DNA from: Lewinella sp. W8
Lineage (GTDB): Bacteria; Bacteroidota; Bacteroidia; Chitinophagales; Saprospiraceae
NCBI RefSeq assembly: GCF_004375085.3
Contig: NZ_SNAQ03000001.1
Location: 124,001 to 188,000 of the forward strand
Reading direction: 5' to 3'
DNA length: 64,000 bases
Shown here: positions 1-8,606 of the stretch, one piece after another
Layout of the letters: every line of letters starts with the position of its first letter
How positions within the stretch are numbered: position 1 is the first letter of the stretch
The notes under the pieces: generated by a model
Told to the model about the DNA's origin: nothing
What the model saw: only the letters and a program-made list of their open reading frames with translations
Database searches by the model: none
Made by a program: the position numbers and the translations under genes

Positions 1-18
1 TTGGTGAGGAGCCGGGCA

Positions 19-1827
19 TTAGTAAATGATTTGGTAACTGATGCTGCCCGTTGCTCCGTTAGCCGGAAGGGTAAGCGAGTGGTGATCTCCCCGGAGGGGT
101 GTCAGGGTGGCCGAACCGGCCAGCTCATCCGGTAAGACGATCCAGAAACGCTCGTCCACCAGGTACCGTCCCTTGCCGTTGGCAACGATCTGGCCGCTGG
201 CCAGGCGCCAGGCGCCGGCCGTAGCGGGCGTTCCCTCCCAACGGATTTCGCGCTTCAGGCCCTTGCCGCCGGGCAGGGGGTGGAGGACGTCGGTCACCTC
301 CGCCTCGCCGAGGGCGTACCGAAAGACCGGCCGACCGGCCTCGTCCAGCTGATAGCCCCGGGGCCGGACGTGGTCGGCTTCAATCATGGCCGCCTGCGGC
401 GCGTAGGTCGCCCCGGACCAGGCCGGCAGGGTGTCCAGAAAAACCTGCATGCCCACCGGAGAAGCGGTGGCGTTGCCCCGGCCGTTCCACATCTGGCTGG
501 CGTTCATGAAGCCGCCCCGCCAGCTAACGACCGGGTGCCCGCCCCGCAGGTCATAGGTATAGCTGATGCCTTCGGGAAAGCCCACGTGGACGGCGTGATT
601 GACCCGGAAGGGGTCCCCATTCGGAACCCGCAGGTCCAGAAAACTCCGCAGGATGGTGGGCTCCCGATCCAGGTCCACGAAGATGGGGTTCCCCCCGGAA
701 GCGGGAAGCGATGCCGGGTCGTGGAGGGGTTGCGGGGCCTGATTCGGACCGGAGACGTACAGCGCCAGGGTGGGTTGGACCCAGGATTCAATTTTTACGT
801 ACAGGAGTTCGATTTCGTGGTCGCCCCGATCGAGGTCAACGGAGACTTCCTTTTCTCCCCAGTTGTTTTCAATGAGTTTTTTGCCGTCGACGGTCAGGCT
901 GCCAAAGCCCGCGTCCTTTAGCATAAAGGTGTAGGTGCCGGGCGACTGGATCGGCAGCGTTCCCCGGTACCGCAGGGCGAGCCGCTCGCGAATATTGGTG
1001 ACCGCCGTCGTGATGGCCTCCCCGGTGCCGGAAGTTACTTCTCCCGGATTTTTGGGGAATTCCCGGTCGGTGTTGGCGCTCAGCTCCGTGGCTTCCCAAC
1101 GGAGGTTTTTCCAGCGAAGGGGTGGGTTGTCGTATTTCCGGTACCGGAGGTTTCGGAAGGCCACGGCGCCGTGATCGCCCTGGATGAACAGCGGACCGCG
1201 GGCTACTTCTTCGGCCCCGATGGGGCCGCGGGTCGGACCCGTCAACCGAACGTTTTCGTGGATGGTCACCCCGTTCAGCTTGACGGAAATAAGCCGGGCG
1301 TCTGCCGTCTTTTCTCCCCGTTCGTTGAACCGGGGCGCCCGGAATTCGACCGTCAGGTGTTGCCAGAGGCCGGGGGCCTTGGCGGCGTTCATGGCCGGGG
1401 CCATGCCCCCCCAGCCGTACTGCCGGGCTTCGTCGTAACGCTGGTAGATGCCGCCCATATCGCCGAAGGTGGGTCGGGCCTTTCCCCAGCTGTCCAGCAG
1501 CTGTACTTCGTACCGTCCCTGAAGGTAGATGCCGCTGTTGGAGCCGGGAGGCAGCATGACTTCTACGTCCAGGTCCATGTCGCCGTGCTCCCAGTTGGTT
1601 TGGAGGCCCTGCCGCTGCTTATCGGTGGGTTGGTTCAGCAGGATGCCCGTGCCCCGCTTGGTTTTAAACTCCGTTTTCCCCTGGGGGAGAAAAACCTCGC
1701 CGACGACGGACCAGTTACTACCGGTGGGGGAAAAAGAGGAGAGGTTTTCGAGCGCAATGACGTCCCAGGGTTGAGCCGACAGGGAGGCGCTGAGTAGAAA
1801 AATGATTAAGTAGAAAAACTTAGTCAT
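19..1827 (-). CDS. Exported DUF1080 (3-keto-disaccharide hydrolase-like) protein with PA14-like domain
   Basis: Predicted 602-residue exported protein. The ATG at 1827 is chosen because it opens a clean signal peptide (MTKFFYLIIFLLSASLSAQ); the longer in-frame extension starts at TTG and has no signal. Residues about 20-230 resemble the DUF1080 concanavalin-like domain (GSNSGIYLQGRYEVQLLDSW is typical), used by Bacteroidota and Planctomycetota for modified disaccharides. Residues about 260-370 look like a PA14 domain (YTFMLKDAGFGSLTVDGKK, then a GDHEIELLY strand). The C-terminal 230 residues resemble the region that follows DUF1080 in large secreted sugar-acting proteins. Probably periplasmic or outer-membrane associated and involved in glycan use; the substrate cannot be read from the sequence. 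It stands alone, with no TonB or Sus partner alongside. Confidence 0.8.
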   Translation of the reverse strand: MTKFFYLIIFLLSASLSAQPWDVIALENLSSFSPTGSNWSVVGEVFLPQGKTEFKTKRGTGILLNQPTDKQRQGLQTNWEHGDMDLDVEVMLPPGSNSGIYLQGRYEVQLLDSWGKARPTFGDMGGIYQRYDEARQYGWGGMAPAMNAAKAPGLWQHLTVEFRAPRFNERGEKTADARLISVKLNGVTIHENVRLTGPTRGPIGAEEVARGPLFIQGDHGAVAFRNLRYRKYDNPPLRWKNLRWEATELSANTDREFPKNPGEVTSGTGEAITTAVTNIRERLALRYRGTLPIQSPGTYTFMLKDAGFGSLTVDGKKLIENNWGEKEVSVDLDRGDHEIELLYVKIESWVQPTLALYVSGPNQAPQPLHDPASLPASGGNPIFVDLDREPTILRSFLDLRVPNGDPFRVNHAVHVGFPEGISYTYDLRGGHPVVSWRGGFMNASQMWNGRGNATASPVGMQVFLDTLPAWSGATYAPQAAMIEADHVRPRGYQLDEAGRPVFRYALGEAEVTDVLHPLPGGKGLKREIRWEGTPATAGAWRLASGQIVANGKGRYLVDERFWIVLPDELAGSATLTPLRGDHHSLTLPANGATGSISYQIIY

Positions 1828-2056
1828 GAAGTGTGGGTTGTTCGGGGCCGCTGTCGGCCCGATGAGATGGTTATGACGGATCATCCGCCAAAGCCGGGGA
1901 AGAGAACTTCCCGAAAGTAGACGGATTACCCTCCAATAAACCGGACAACGAAAGTGAGGTTTATCCGGACTCGGCAAATATCCCGTCGAAAGCAGATGAT
2001 TGGGTTTGGCAAAGAACTATTCTACTCCGCCCGCTGGAGGATCAATCTCCTCTCCC

Positions 2057-2064
2057 TACCTTCG
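2057..2064 (+). promoter_or_regulatory. Bacteroidota-type -7 element TACCTTCG
   Basis: TACCTTCG matches the TAnnTTTG-type -7 box except for one base and ends 5 nt before the ATG of the helicase gene at 2070. Transcription would begin at or beside the start codon, giving a leaderless message. No -33 TTG at ideal spacing was identified, so this rests on the -7 box and on similar placement at other genes in the window. Confidence 0.4.
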
Positions 2065-2069
2065 CCACC

Positions 2070-3374
2070 ATGGATACACCCGACGGTCTGCAGCCCCTAC
2101 GTCTTTCGGAGGAGTTTAACTATGCGCTCGAACGCATTGAGGCTGGTGCGCATTTATTCATCACCGGGCGGGCGGGAACGGGAAAGTCCACCCTCCTCCA
2201 GATTTTTCGGCGAAGTACCCAGAAAAACGTGGTGGTGTTGGCCCCCACGGGGGTGGCGGCCCTGAACGTGCAGGGGCAGACGATTCACTCCCTGTTCAAC
2301 TTCCCTCCCCGGCTGTTACAGAGCCGCGACATCCGGGCCAACCGCCGCTACAAGCGGCTGTTCATGAACCTCGAAACCCTGATCATTGACGAGATCAGTA
2401 TGGTGCGGGCGGACGTGATGGAGGCCGTCGACTACGCCCTCAAACTGAACCGCAGCAGCTCGAAACCCTTCGGAGGGGTGCAGGTGATCCTGTTCGGAGA
2501 TTTATTTCAACTGCCTCCGGTCGTCAGTACCAACGAAGAGAAGCAGTTCTTTTCCTACCGCTACGCCAGCCCCTACTTCTTCAGCGCGGACTGCCTGGAC
2601 CACATCGATCTGGAGATGATCGAACTGCGCAAAGTATACCGTCAGGACAGTCGGCACTTCCTGCGCCTACTGGAAAGTATCCGCAACGCCACCGTAGACC
2701 AGGATGACCTGGAGGATTTAAACCGCCGCTACCTGCCCGATTTTCAACCGGAGGCGGGCGAAAATTACCTGACCCTGGCCGCCCGTAACGCCACCGTCAA
2801 CCGGATCAATACCTCCGCGCTGGCGGCCCTCGACAACCCCGAAATGCTGTACCTGGCGAAGGTCAAGGGGAATTTCCCCGATCGGCTCTTCCCCGTGCCG
2901 GCGGCCCTGAAACTCAAGGTCGGCGCTCAGGTCATGACGGTCCGCAACGACACCGACCGCCAGTACGTCAACGGCACCATCGGCACCATCCTGGAGTGCA
3001 AAACCGAATCGGTGGTCATCCAGGTAAGCGAAGCCGGCAAGGTGCGTAAAATTGAAGTGGCGTACGAGGAGTGGGACATCATCCGCTACAAATCGGATCT
3101 CGCGGACGCCACGAAGATCGGCACCGAAACCCTCGGCACCTACCGCCAACTGCCCGTGCGCCTGGCCTGGGCGGTAACCATCCATAAGGCCCAGGGCAAA
3201 ACCTTTGATCGGATCATCATCGACCTCGGCCGCGGGGCCTTCGAACACGGTCAGACTTACGTGGCCCTGTCCCGTTGCCGCACCCTGGAGGGCATCGTCC
3301 TCCGCAAACCCCTTTCCCCCCGTGACGTCATGGTGGACCCGGAGGTGGTGCAGTTCTACGAGAGCCATCGGTAG
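2070..3374 (+). CDS. Short PIF1/RecD-type ATP-dependent DNA helicase
   Basis: A 434-residue superfamily 1B helicase of the PIF1 type. Visible motifs: Walker A GRAGTGKST near residue 32, motif Ia APTGVAALNVQGQTIHS, Walker B LIIDEISMVRADV, motif III LFGDLFQLPPV, and the UvrD_C_2 end AVTIHKAQGKTFDRIIIDLG followed by YVALSRCR. These are the full set needed for ATP-driven 5'-3' unwinding. Many Bacteroidota relatives carry an extra C-terminal HRDC or similar module; here the protein stops right after motif VI, so it is the minimal core. It is transcribed alone. A cluster of REP-like hairpins lies directly after its stop codon. Confidence 0.88.
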   Translation: MDTPDGLQPLRLSEEFNYALERIEAGAHLFITGRAGTGKSTLLQIFRRSTQKNVVVLAPTGVAALNVQGQTIHSLFNFPPRLLQSRDIRANRRYKRLFMNLETLIIDEISMVRADVMEAVDYALKLNRSSSKPFGGVQVILFGDLFQLPPVVSTNEEKQFFSYRYASPYFFSADCLDHIDLEMIELRKVYRQDSRHFLRLLESIRNATVDQDDLEDLNRRYLPDFQPEAGENYLTLAARNATVNRINTSALAALDNPEMLYLAKVKGNFPDRLFPVPAALKLKVGAQVMTVRNDTDRQYVNGTIGTILECKTESVVIQVSEAGKVRKIEVAYEEWDIIRYKSDLADATKIGTETLGTYRQLPVRLAWAVTIHKAQGKTFDRIIIDLGRGAFEHGQTYVALSRCRTLEGIVLRKPLSPRDVMVDPEVVQFYESHR

Positions 3375-3411
3375 TACCGACGCATACATGCGTCCAGGGC
3401 TAAGCCCCCCC

Positions 3412-3545
3412 GGGAAAGGCCTGCTCCGCAGGCCGGTCGAAGCCCCCCGGAAAAGGCTTGCTCTGCAAGCCGGTCGTGGAAACTGAGGAGAGGGCCAATG
3501 CTGAGGCGAAAACCCCGGAAAAGGTCTGCTCTGCAGGCCGGTCAT
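3412..3545 (+). repeat. Three REP-like hairpins (family A)
   Basis: Three consecutive copies of a roughly 32-bp word: a GGAAAA-like lead, a 17-bp hairpin and GGTCGTGGA. Hairpins lie at 3418-3434 (GGCCTGCTCCGCAGGCC), 3455-3471 (GGCTTGCTCTGCAAGCC) and 3523-3539 (GGTCTGCTCTGCAGGCC). Stem bases differ between copies but pairing is kept (CC/GG, CT/AG, TC/GG with one wobble). The same family occurs at 37956, 42714, 42757 and 43081. Confidence 0.8.
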
Positions 3546-3580
3546 CAAATCCGGGAAAGAGCTTCAGGTTGAAAGATAAG

Positions 3581-3626
3581 CTCGTCCGCCCAGGCGCGAC
3601 GCAGGAGCTGACTGGTCTGCCGAGCG
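3581..3626 (+). repeat. 46-bp repeat unit C, copy 1
   Basis: This stretch recurs at 38011-38056 with about five differences in 46 bases (shared core CCGCCCAGGCGCGA and GAGCTGACTGG). In both places it lies downstream of family A hairpins on the same strand, so the two probably form one composite repeat. Confidence 0.7.
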
Positions 3627-3640
3627 AGGGGGATAAGCCC

Positions 3641-4279
3641 TCAAACCCTCCGCGCCACCGACAGCCCATCCCGGATGGGCAAGACCACCGTTTCTACCCG
3701 GGAGTCATCGGCCAGCAGATCGTTGTATTTGCGCAGGGCAATCAGGTCGGGATCCTGGTCGGCGGGTTTGTTGATGCGCCCGTCCCAAAGGACGTTATCG
3801 GCCAGTAGCAATCCGCCGGGGCGTAGCTGGTCGATCAGTAGGTCAAAATATTCGGGGTAGCCGCGTTTGTCGCCGTCCAGGAAAATCAGGTCGAAGGGAC
3901 CGGGAATGTCGGGAAGCAGTGCCTTGGCCTGGCCCACGTAGAGCTGGATGTTTTTGGCGTAGGGGGAGCTCGCAAAGTGCTTGCGGGCCCAGAAGGCGGT
4001 TTCGGGATTTCCCTCGATGGTGTGCAGCCGTCCGCCGGGGGGCAGGCCTTCGGCCAGGCAGAGGGCCGAATAGCCCGTAAAGGTGCCCAGCTCCAGAATG
4101 TTCTTGGGGGCGCTCAGTTTACTGAGCAGCGCCAGCAGCCTGCCCTGAAGCTGACCACTGAGCATCTGCGGGGCCATGGTCTTCAGGAAGGTCTGCCGTT
4201 CTACCTCCCGGAGGTATTCGGGGACGGGACCGGAAAGTCGCTCGGCGTATTCAAAGGTGTAGTCAATGTCGTCGCGCAT
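3641..4279 (-). CDS. SAM-dependent O-methyltransferase (class I, catechol/caffeoyl-CoA type)
   Basis: A 212-residue protein of usual length for the bacterial O-methyltransferase family 3 (caffeoyl-CoA/catechol type). The SAM-binding motif I is ILELGTFTGYSALCLAEGL (residues about 61-79), followed by the acidic residue in HTIEGNPE that should bind the ribose. Motif DLIFLDGDKRGYPEYFDLL holds the metal-binding aspartate, and LLADNVLWDGRI is the next signature. It should transfer methyl from SAM to a small ortho-diol; the physiological substrate is unknown. A thioredoxin-like gene follows upstream on the same strand (28 nt gap), so the two may be cotranscribed, though no functional link is evident. 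Confidence 0.88.
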   Translation of the reverse strand: MRDDIDYTFEYAERLSGPVPEYLREVERQTFLKTMAPQMLSGQLQGRLLALLSKLSAPKNILELGTFTGYSALCLAEGLPPGGRLHTIEGNPETAFWARKHFASSPYAKNIQLYVGQAKALLPDIPGPFDLIFLDGDKRGYPEYFDLLIDQLRPGGLLLADNVLWDGRINKPADQDPDLIALRKYNDLLADDSRVETVVLPIRDGLSVARRV

Positions 4280-4306
4280 ACGGGGGGCGGTGGTGGGATG
4301 AGGATA

Positions 4307-4822
4307 TTATTGCTGATCCAGGATTTCACGGATATCCGCGAAGGAAAAGTTGACGCCCAATACGAGTCCGTCCGGATTGATGAAAAAACTGGTGGGCACC
4401 TGGTTGACGCCGTAGAGATCGCTCAGGGGGCCGTCGAGGAACCGCAAACTACTACTCTGGTCCATGGCCTGCAGGGGCCACAACCTGGCATCCTGCGCTC
4501 GCGCCCGTGCCCACGCACTACTGTCGCGCTCGATGGCCACGCTGACGATCTCGAGTTGGTCGGGATAATCGCGGTGGAGCTGCACCAGCTCCGGGCTTTC
4601 CCGTCGGCAGGGCGCACACCAGCTTCCCCAGAAATCGAGTAGAACGTACTGCCCGCGCAGTTCCCGTAGGGAAAATTCCCTGCCGTCGGGGGCGGTGGCC
4701 GTGAAATCCTTCGCTGGCGTAAGCGGTGCCACGGACGGGGTGAAGTACCAGATGCGGAACCCGACGGTAAGGGTCAGGATCAGGGAGCCGATCAGCAGCC
4801 AGGAAGGAATTTTTCCCCGCAT
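4307..4822 (-). CDS. TlpA-like membrane-anchored thiol-disulfide oxidoreductase
   Basis: A 171-residue protein whose ATG at 4822 opens MRGKIPSWLLIGSLILTLTV, an N-terminal membrane anchor. The rest is a thioredoxin fold of the AhpC/TSA-Redoxin group: YVLLDFWGSWCAPCRRESPE carries the WCAPC active site (residues about 80-84) and VPTSFFINPDGLVLG gives the cis-proline loop. The domain should face the periplasm and reduce or shuffle disulfides, as TlpA and ResA do. A much longer frame extends upstream, but it lacks a good start and would place the anchor internally. Confidence 0.85.
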   Translation of the reverse strand: MRGKIPSWLLIGSLILTLTVGFRIWYFTPSVAPLTPAKDFTATAPDGREFSLRELRGQYVLLDFWGSWCAPCRRESPELVQLHRDYPDQLEIVSVAIERDSSAWARARAQDARLWPLQAMDQSSSLRFLDGPLSDLYGVNQVPTSFFINPDGLVLGVNFSFADIREILDQQ

Positions 4823-4874
4823 GGGGGGGAAGATGGGGCCCCCGAAGGGCGGAAGGTCCGATTTTATTTTTCGT

Positions 4875-5207
4875 TCACCAGGCGTCCTCATCGTCAAGCA
4901 TTTCGGGTTTAAAGCGCTCCTTGGTTTCCAGGCGCTTGAGCTGTCTTTCGTAGAGTAAACGCGCCAGGCCCACATTCGCGGGCTCGGGGGCGTTGGGATG
5001 CAGGGCTTCCGCGACGGCCGCTTCGCTGACGTCCAGCGTATAACACAGGCTCATCAGCCGTTCCATGCGGTGCTGCATCCAGTAGTCAACCACGTCCGCC
5101 AGCCACTGGATGAACTGGTCTTCGTTAACGGAACGACCACTGGCGTTCTCCGATAATTCAAAGGCGGCGGAAAGCAAGGCCGTGGTCTGTTGGTGCTTGT
5201 CGGCCAA
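4875..5207 (-). CDS. Conserved hypothetical protein, mostly helical
   Basis: About 110 residues, rich in helix-forming and acidic residues, ending in MLDDEDAW. No catalytic motif is recognised. The start is uncertain: the frame continues to a TTG at 5255, but that codon sits in the loop of the strong terminator at 5243-5269 of the upstream gene, so the TTG at 5207 (MADKHQQT) is preferred. No ATG exists near the N-terminus. It lies 52 nt upstream of the TlpA-like gene on the same strand and may share its transcript. No function can be proposed. Confidence 0.6.
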   Translation of the reverse strand: MADKHQQTTALLSAAFELSENASGRSVNEDQFIQWLADVVDYWMQHRMERLMSLCYTLDVSEAAVAEALHPNAPEPANVGLARLLYERQLKRLETKERFKPEMLDDEDAW

Positions 5208-5242
5208 GGTTTGACGATTTAAGTGAGGGGCAAAAATACGTA

Positions 5243-5269
5243 GGGGGCGCACCAAGCTGGTGCGCCCCC
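5243..5269 (-). terminator. Rho-independent terminator of the coiled-coil gene
   Basis: Perfect 12-bp stem GGGGGCGCACCA/TGGTGCGCCCCC with a 3-nt loop. On the minus strand it is followed by TACGTATTTTT. It lies 48 nt beyond the stop codon of the gene ending at 5317. Confidence 0.85.
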
Positions 5270-5316
5270 CATCGTTCTTTCGTGAGATTGCGGATAAACC
5301 GCTAAAAGATACTGCC

Positions 5317-6342
5317 TTATTTCAGCGTAACGGTACCGGTGCCAACAAAGAAACCTTTGTTGTACAGCTCGGCGGTGTAGGTGCCTTCCGCGTACTGCTG
5401 GCTGGCCACATTCCATTCCGCACAGTGGCTGGCGGCGCTGCCGTCAAAGTTGAAGCCCATGCTGGTCGTGTAAGGAATCTGGTCACCGTTTTCTGCGTTG
5501 ATCAGCACACCGCTGCCTTCGGCTTCGATCTGGATCGTCTCACCGTTGGGGTTGATGATCCGTACCTGGAAAGACTCTTCACCGGCTTCGGCTACGGAAT
5601 TGTCCAGGCTGTTGAAGCAAACGTAGAGGCGCTCGACGTTCTTGGCGGAGTTGCGATCAACCCACTTGCCGTTGTTGCGCTGCTTCTGGCCAACGACGGT
5701 TACGTTGTTGGTCTTGATCACGCTGGCGATACCGACCTTGCGGCTCAGTTCTTCGTTGGTGTTGGTCAACTGATCACGCTCGCTTACCAGGACGGCACGC
5801 TCGCTGTTCAGGGCTTCGTTCTGCTGGCGGCTCACCTGCAGGTCGCTGCTCAGGAGGTCACGCTCACCGGTCAGGCGGGTGTTGTTTTCCTCGAGTTCGG
5901 CGATTTTCACGCGCTGCTCCTCCAGTTGGGCTACGTAGCCTTCCGTTTGGGTGCGCAGTTCGGCGAGTTCGCGGCGGGCGGCGGCCAGGTTACGGCTGTC
6001 GCGCGTCAGGGAAGCAATTTTGTCTTTTTGTACGCGCAGTTCTTCTTTCTGCTGGTCGATCATGGCGTTCAGCTCTTCGTTGCTGCCGCGCATCTCTTCC
6101 AGTTCCGCCAGGCTTTCGTAGTACTGCTGCTCAGCCTGGGCTTTGAATTGCTCCATCTCTACCAGGTCGGCGCTCAGCTCAGCATTTTCCGTGCCGCGAT
6201 TGCCGTAGCCGATGCCAAGGCCGATGAGGGCCAGTAACAGCACCGCCGCGAGACCTGCAAGGATGGGCGTGTAGTTCTTCTTCGGCTCGGGAGTCGGAGT
6301 GAACTTGGGGGTATTAGAGGGAGAATTTTGTGTGGTTGCCAT
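5317..6342 (-). CDS. Membrane-anchored coiled-coil protein
   Basis: A 341-residue protein starting at ATG 6342 (MATTQNSPSNTPKFTPTPEP). After a Pro/Thr-rich tail of about 25 residues comes one membrane helix (ILAGLAAVLLLALIGLGIGYG). A long coiled coil of about 150 residues follows, with heptads rich in Glu, Gln and Arg. The C-terminal 120 residues form a beta-rich domain (VERLYVCFNSLDNSVAEAG, then HCAEWNVASQQYAEGTYTAE). The layout suggests an inner-membrane protein reaching into the periplasm with a folded tip, possibly a structural or adaptor role. No enzyme motif is visible. It is monocistronic with its own strong terminator. Confidence 0.8.
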   Translation of the reverse strand: MATTQNSPSNTPKFTPTPEPKKNYTPILAGLAAVLLLALIGLGIGYGNRGTENAELSADLVEMEQFKAQAEQQYYESLAELEEMRGSNEELNAMIDQQKEELRVQKDKIASLTRDSRNLAAARRELAELRTQTEGYVAQLEEQRVKIAELEENNTRLTGERDLLSSDLQVSRQQNEALNSERAVLVSERDQLTNTNEELSRKVGIASVIKTNNVTVVGQKQRNNGKWVDRNSAKNVERLYVCFNSLDNSVAEAGEESFQVRIINPNGETIQIEAEGSGVLINAENGDQIPYTTSMGFNFDGSAASHCAEWNVASQQYAEGTYTAELYNKGFFVGTGTVTLK

Positions 6343-6954
6343 ATGGCGTTGGTTTGGTGATGAAGGCTCGCTACTGTGCCGGTGCAACGGCGGAACGAAC
6401 CATTCGGAATAGTGTCCGTATTTAAGTCGTGTTCATCGTTCGGACGGGGGTATAAACGCGCTTACCCGACAAAGTATTACGGAGAAATGTTAAAGTTTTA
6501 TCACCAATTTTTGGCCTTTGGGTACGGCAGACGCTACCGTAAGCCCGATTAAGCTGCGCAGAAGGGAGGTTCCATTGTTTTCAAATTTTCGTCGCCCGGC
6601 AGTACGGAGGGTTGAATTCCAGAGCGTTGAAAATCAGGGGGCTATAAAAGGCTTTCTTTACGTGGTTGGTCTGGCGGGCGCGTGGCCCAAAGCAACCGAT
6701 ACGCTGATGGTCTCTTGGCGGGGGCGAAAGTGGGTCCGTGGTAGGTGAGAAAAGTTGAAATTTCGAAAAATTTTTGTATGTGGTAGGCGGTGAATTCACC
6801 CCGGCTAGGTAAAAACTACCCGCCGTTAGGGTAAAAATTATCGTAGGAGTATCTGGCGAGGACGCAGGTGCCGGCGGAGTATCCCAAGGAGCCGGGTAAA
6901 TGGGTTTTCGACGTGGTCAAATTCCTGCCTCCCAAACTTGCCGTAGTCCTACCG
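6343..6954. other. 612-bp intergenic region without a supported gene
   Basis: Probably holds the promoter of the coiled-coil gene near its 6343 end. A perfect 12-bp palindrome GGTGAATTCACC lies at 6789-6800. One copy of the GCAGGTGC family is at 6855-6874. Short frames on both strands here look random in composition. Confidence 0.6.
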
Positions 6955-8340
6955 CTACACTTTCTCCATCTTCTCCGGGTCCCACCCGATTACCCGCCGC
7001 TGAAAGTAGCTTTCGTTGGCGGCCAGGGAGGGGGCGGCGGCCCGGAAGCCGAAGCTTCCGTCCTCCACCACGGTGCCGCCCCGACGCATGGCGTCGAACC
7101 AGTTGCGGAAGTGGTGGGCGTGGTCCGAGTAGCCGTCCGGAACGTTGAAGGTCAGGGATTCCGGCCCCTCTACGGGAGGGTAGGTGCCCCCGTAGGTCTG
7201 CTCATACCAGGCGGCGTATTCCTTCCGGGTGGCTTCGGGGAAGGTATTGTAGGAATCCCATCCGCCGTAGCCGGGGGCTTCGGGGAGTTTGTTGCGGCGG
7301 AGGGTGAAGCGGCCGCCGTTCAGGTCAATGGTGCCCTCGGTGCCCACCAGTCGGGTGCGGGAGCCGCCGCCGCCGCCGTCGATGAAGTTGACCCGCAGCT
7401 GCATATTAAAGGCTTCGTGTCCCGGTTGTTTGCCGTAGTCGCAGCTGGCGATGAAGACGTCGGGGACGTCCCGACCGTCCTCCCAGTAGCGGAGGCCGCC
7501 GGTAGCGAAGATGCGGTTGGGTCCTTTGGAATCCAGCAGGTGGTGTACGCCGGAAAAGAGGTGAACGAACAGATCACCGGCCACACCGGTGCCGTAGTCC
7601 CGATAGTTACGCCAGCGGAAGAAGCGCACCGGGTCAAAGTCTACTTTGGGGGCATCGCCCAGGAAGGCGGGCCAGTCGATGGTTTCGGGGGAGGCGTCCC
7701 GGGGAATGGAGTACTGCCAGGCGCCCATGGCGCTGAAGCGGTCGTTGTAGGTTTCCACCAGGACCAGCTTTCCGATGTCTCCGCGATGGTAAAATTCCCG
7801 GGCCTTGTCCAGCAGGATGGAACTTACCCCCTGACTGCCCACCATCAGGACGCCGGGATACTTCTGCTCCGCCGCAATTACGCCGGCACCCTCCGCAATT
7901 TTTTGCACCATGGGCTTCTCGCAGTAGACGTGCTTGCCCGCCGCGAGGGCATCGATGGTGATCTGGGCGTGGGAGTGATCGGTGGTGGCCACGATCACGG
8001 CGTCGATGTCGTCCCGCCGGAGGATTTCCCGGTAATCCTGGGTCACGAAAAGGTCCTTGCCGTACACTTCCCGGGCGCGGGTCAGGCGACCGGTGTATAG
8101 GTCGGCGGCGGCCAGAAACTTCACACCCGGCGTTTCGAGGGCGGCCGCGAGGTCATTGAAACCCTGGATACCCATACCGATGCAGGCCAGGCCGATGGTG
8201 TCGTTGGCACTGACGGCGGGTGCATCCGGGAAGTCCAGCGTTTGGGCCCGGGTGGAACTCCAGAAGGCGGAGGCCAGGGCAGCACCGCCCATCTTTTTCA
8301 AAAATTTACGGCGATTCGGAGGGGTGGGGGATTTGGGCAT
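6955..8340 (-). CDS. Tat-exported Gfo/Idh/MocA family oxidoreductase
   Basis: A 461-residue NAD(P)-dependent oxidoreductase with a twin-arginine signal (NRRKFLKKMGGAALASAFW) at residues about 9-27, so it is exported folded with its cofactor. The Rossmann motif is IGLACIGMGIQGFNDLAAAL, and AGKHVYCEKPM is the hallmark EKP motif with the catalytic lysine region. The C-terminal half is the usual beta-sheet dimerisation/substrate domain. In Bacteroidota such proteins act on modified sugars or inositols, often beside DUF1080 proteins like the one at 19-1827; here the two are separated by five genes. Substrate unknown. It stands alone. Confidence 0.88.
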   Translation of the reverse strand: MPKSPTPPNRRKFLKKMGGAALASAFWSSTRAQTLDFPDAPAVSANDTIGLACIGMGIQGFNDLAAALETPGVKFLAAADLYTGRLTRAREVYGKDLFVTQDYREILRRDDIDAVIVATTDHSHAQITIDALAAGKHVYCEKPMVQKIAEGAGVIAAEQKYPGVLMVGSQGVSSILLDKAREFYHRGDIGKLVLVETYNDRFSAMGAWQYSIPRDASPETIDWPAFLGDAPKVDFDPVRFFRWRNYRDYGTGVAGDLFVHLFSGVHHLLDSKGPNRIFATGGLRYWEDGRDVPDVFIASCDYGKQPGHEAFNMQLRVNFIDGGGGGSRTRLVGTEGTIDLNGGRFTLRRNKLPEAPGYGGWDSYNTFPEATRKEYAAWYEQTYGGTYPPVEGPESLTFNVPDGYSDHAHHFRNWFDAMRRGGTVVEDGSFGFRAAAPSLAANESYFQRRVIGWDPEKMEKV

Positions 8341-8389
8341 GATCGGTATTTCGGGTTAAAATAATAATTCGCAGAGGTATGGGCGGGTT

Positions 8390-8517
8390 GACACTCAAAG
8401 GATCAGCATATTTTCGCGTGCCGCTCAAATTACTGAACACTTCGAGGTCACTCCAAAATTCAATGAGCGACCTCGAAGTGTCCGAAAAATCGAAGATTTT
8501 GAGGTCCTTTGAGTGTC
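8390..8517. repeat. Nested inverted repeat
   Basis: The outer arms GACACTCAAAGGA (8390-8402) and TCCTTTGAGTGTC (8505-8517) match perfectly over 13 bp. Inside, 8435-8453 and 8465-8483 are complementary over 17 of 19 positions around CACTTCGAGGTC/GACCTCGAAGTG. The whole can fold into a cruciform or long RNA hairpin. No transposase is present. Confidence 0.75.
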
Positions 8518-8606
8518 GCAGCGGGCTAACCTCAAGTCAAAATAGTAATCTACCCGCTGATCCTAGGGCGATAAAATTTTGCACACATGCAATTCGTATT
8601 CAAGTG

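Noticed and set aside
1828..1977. N-terminal extension of the DUF1080 protein to a TTG at 1977.
   Set aside because: It would bury the signal peptide 50 residues inside the protein.
5208..5255. Longer start of the 110-residue hypothetical protein at TTG 5255.
   Set aside because: The codon lies in the loop of the upstream gene's terminator.
6518..6799. Short frames on both strands in the 6.3-6.95 kb intergenic region.
   Set aside because: No conserved-looking sequence, no start context, and an amino-acid composition typical of random translation.
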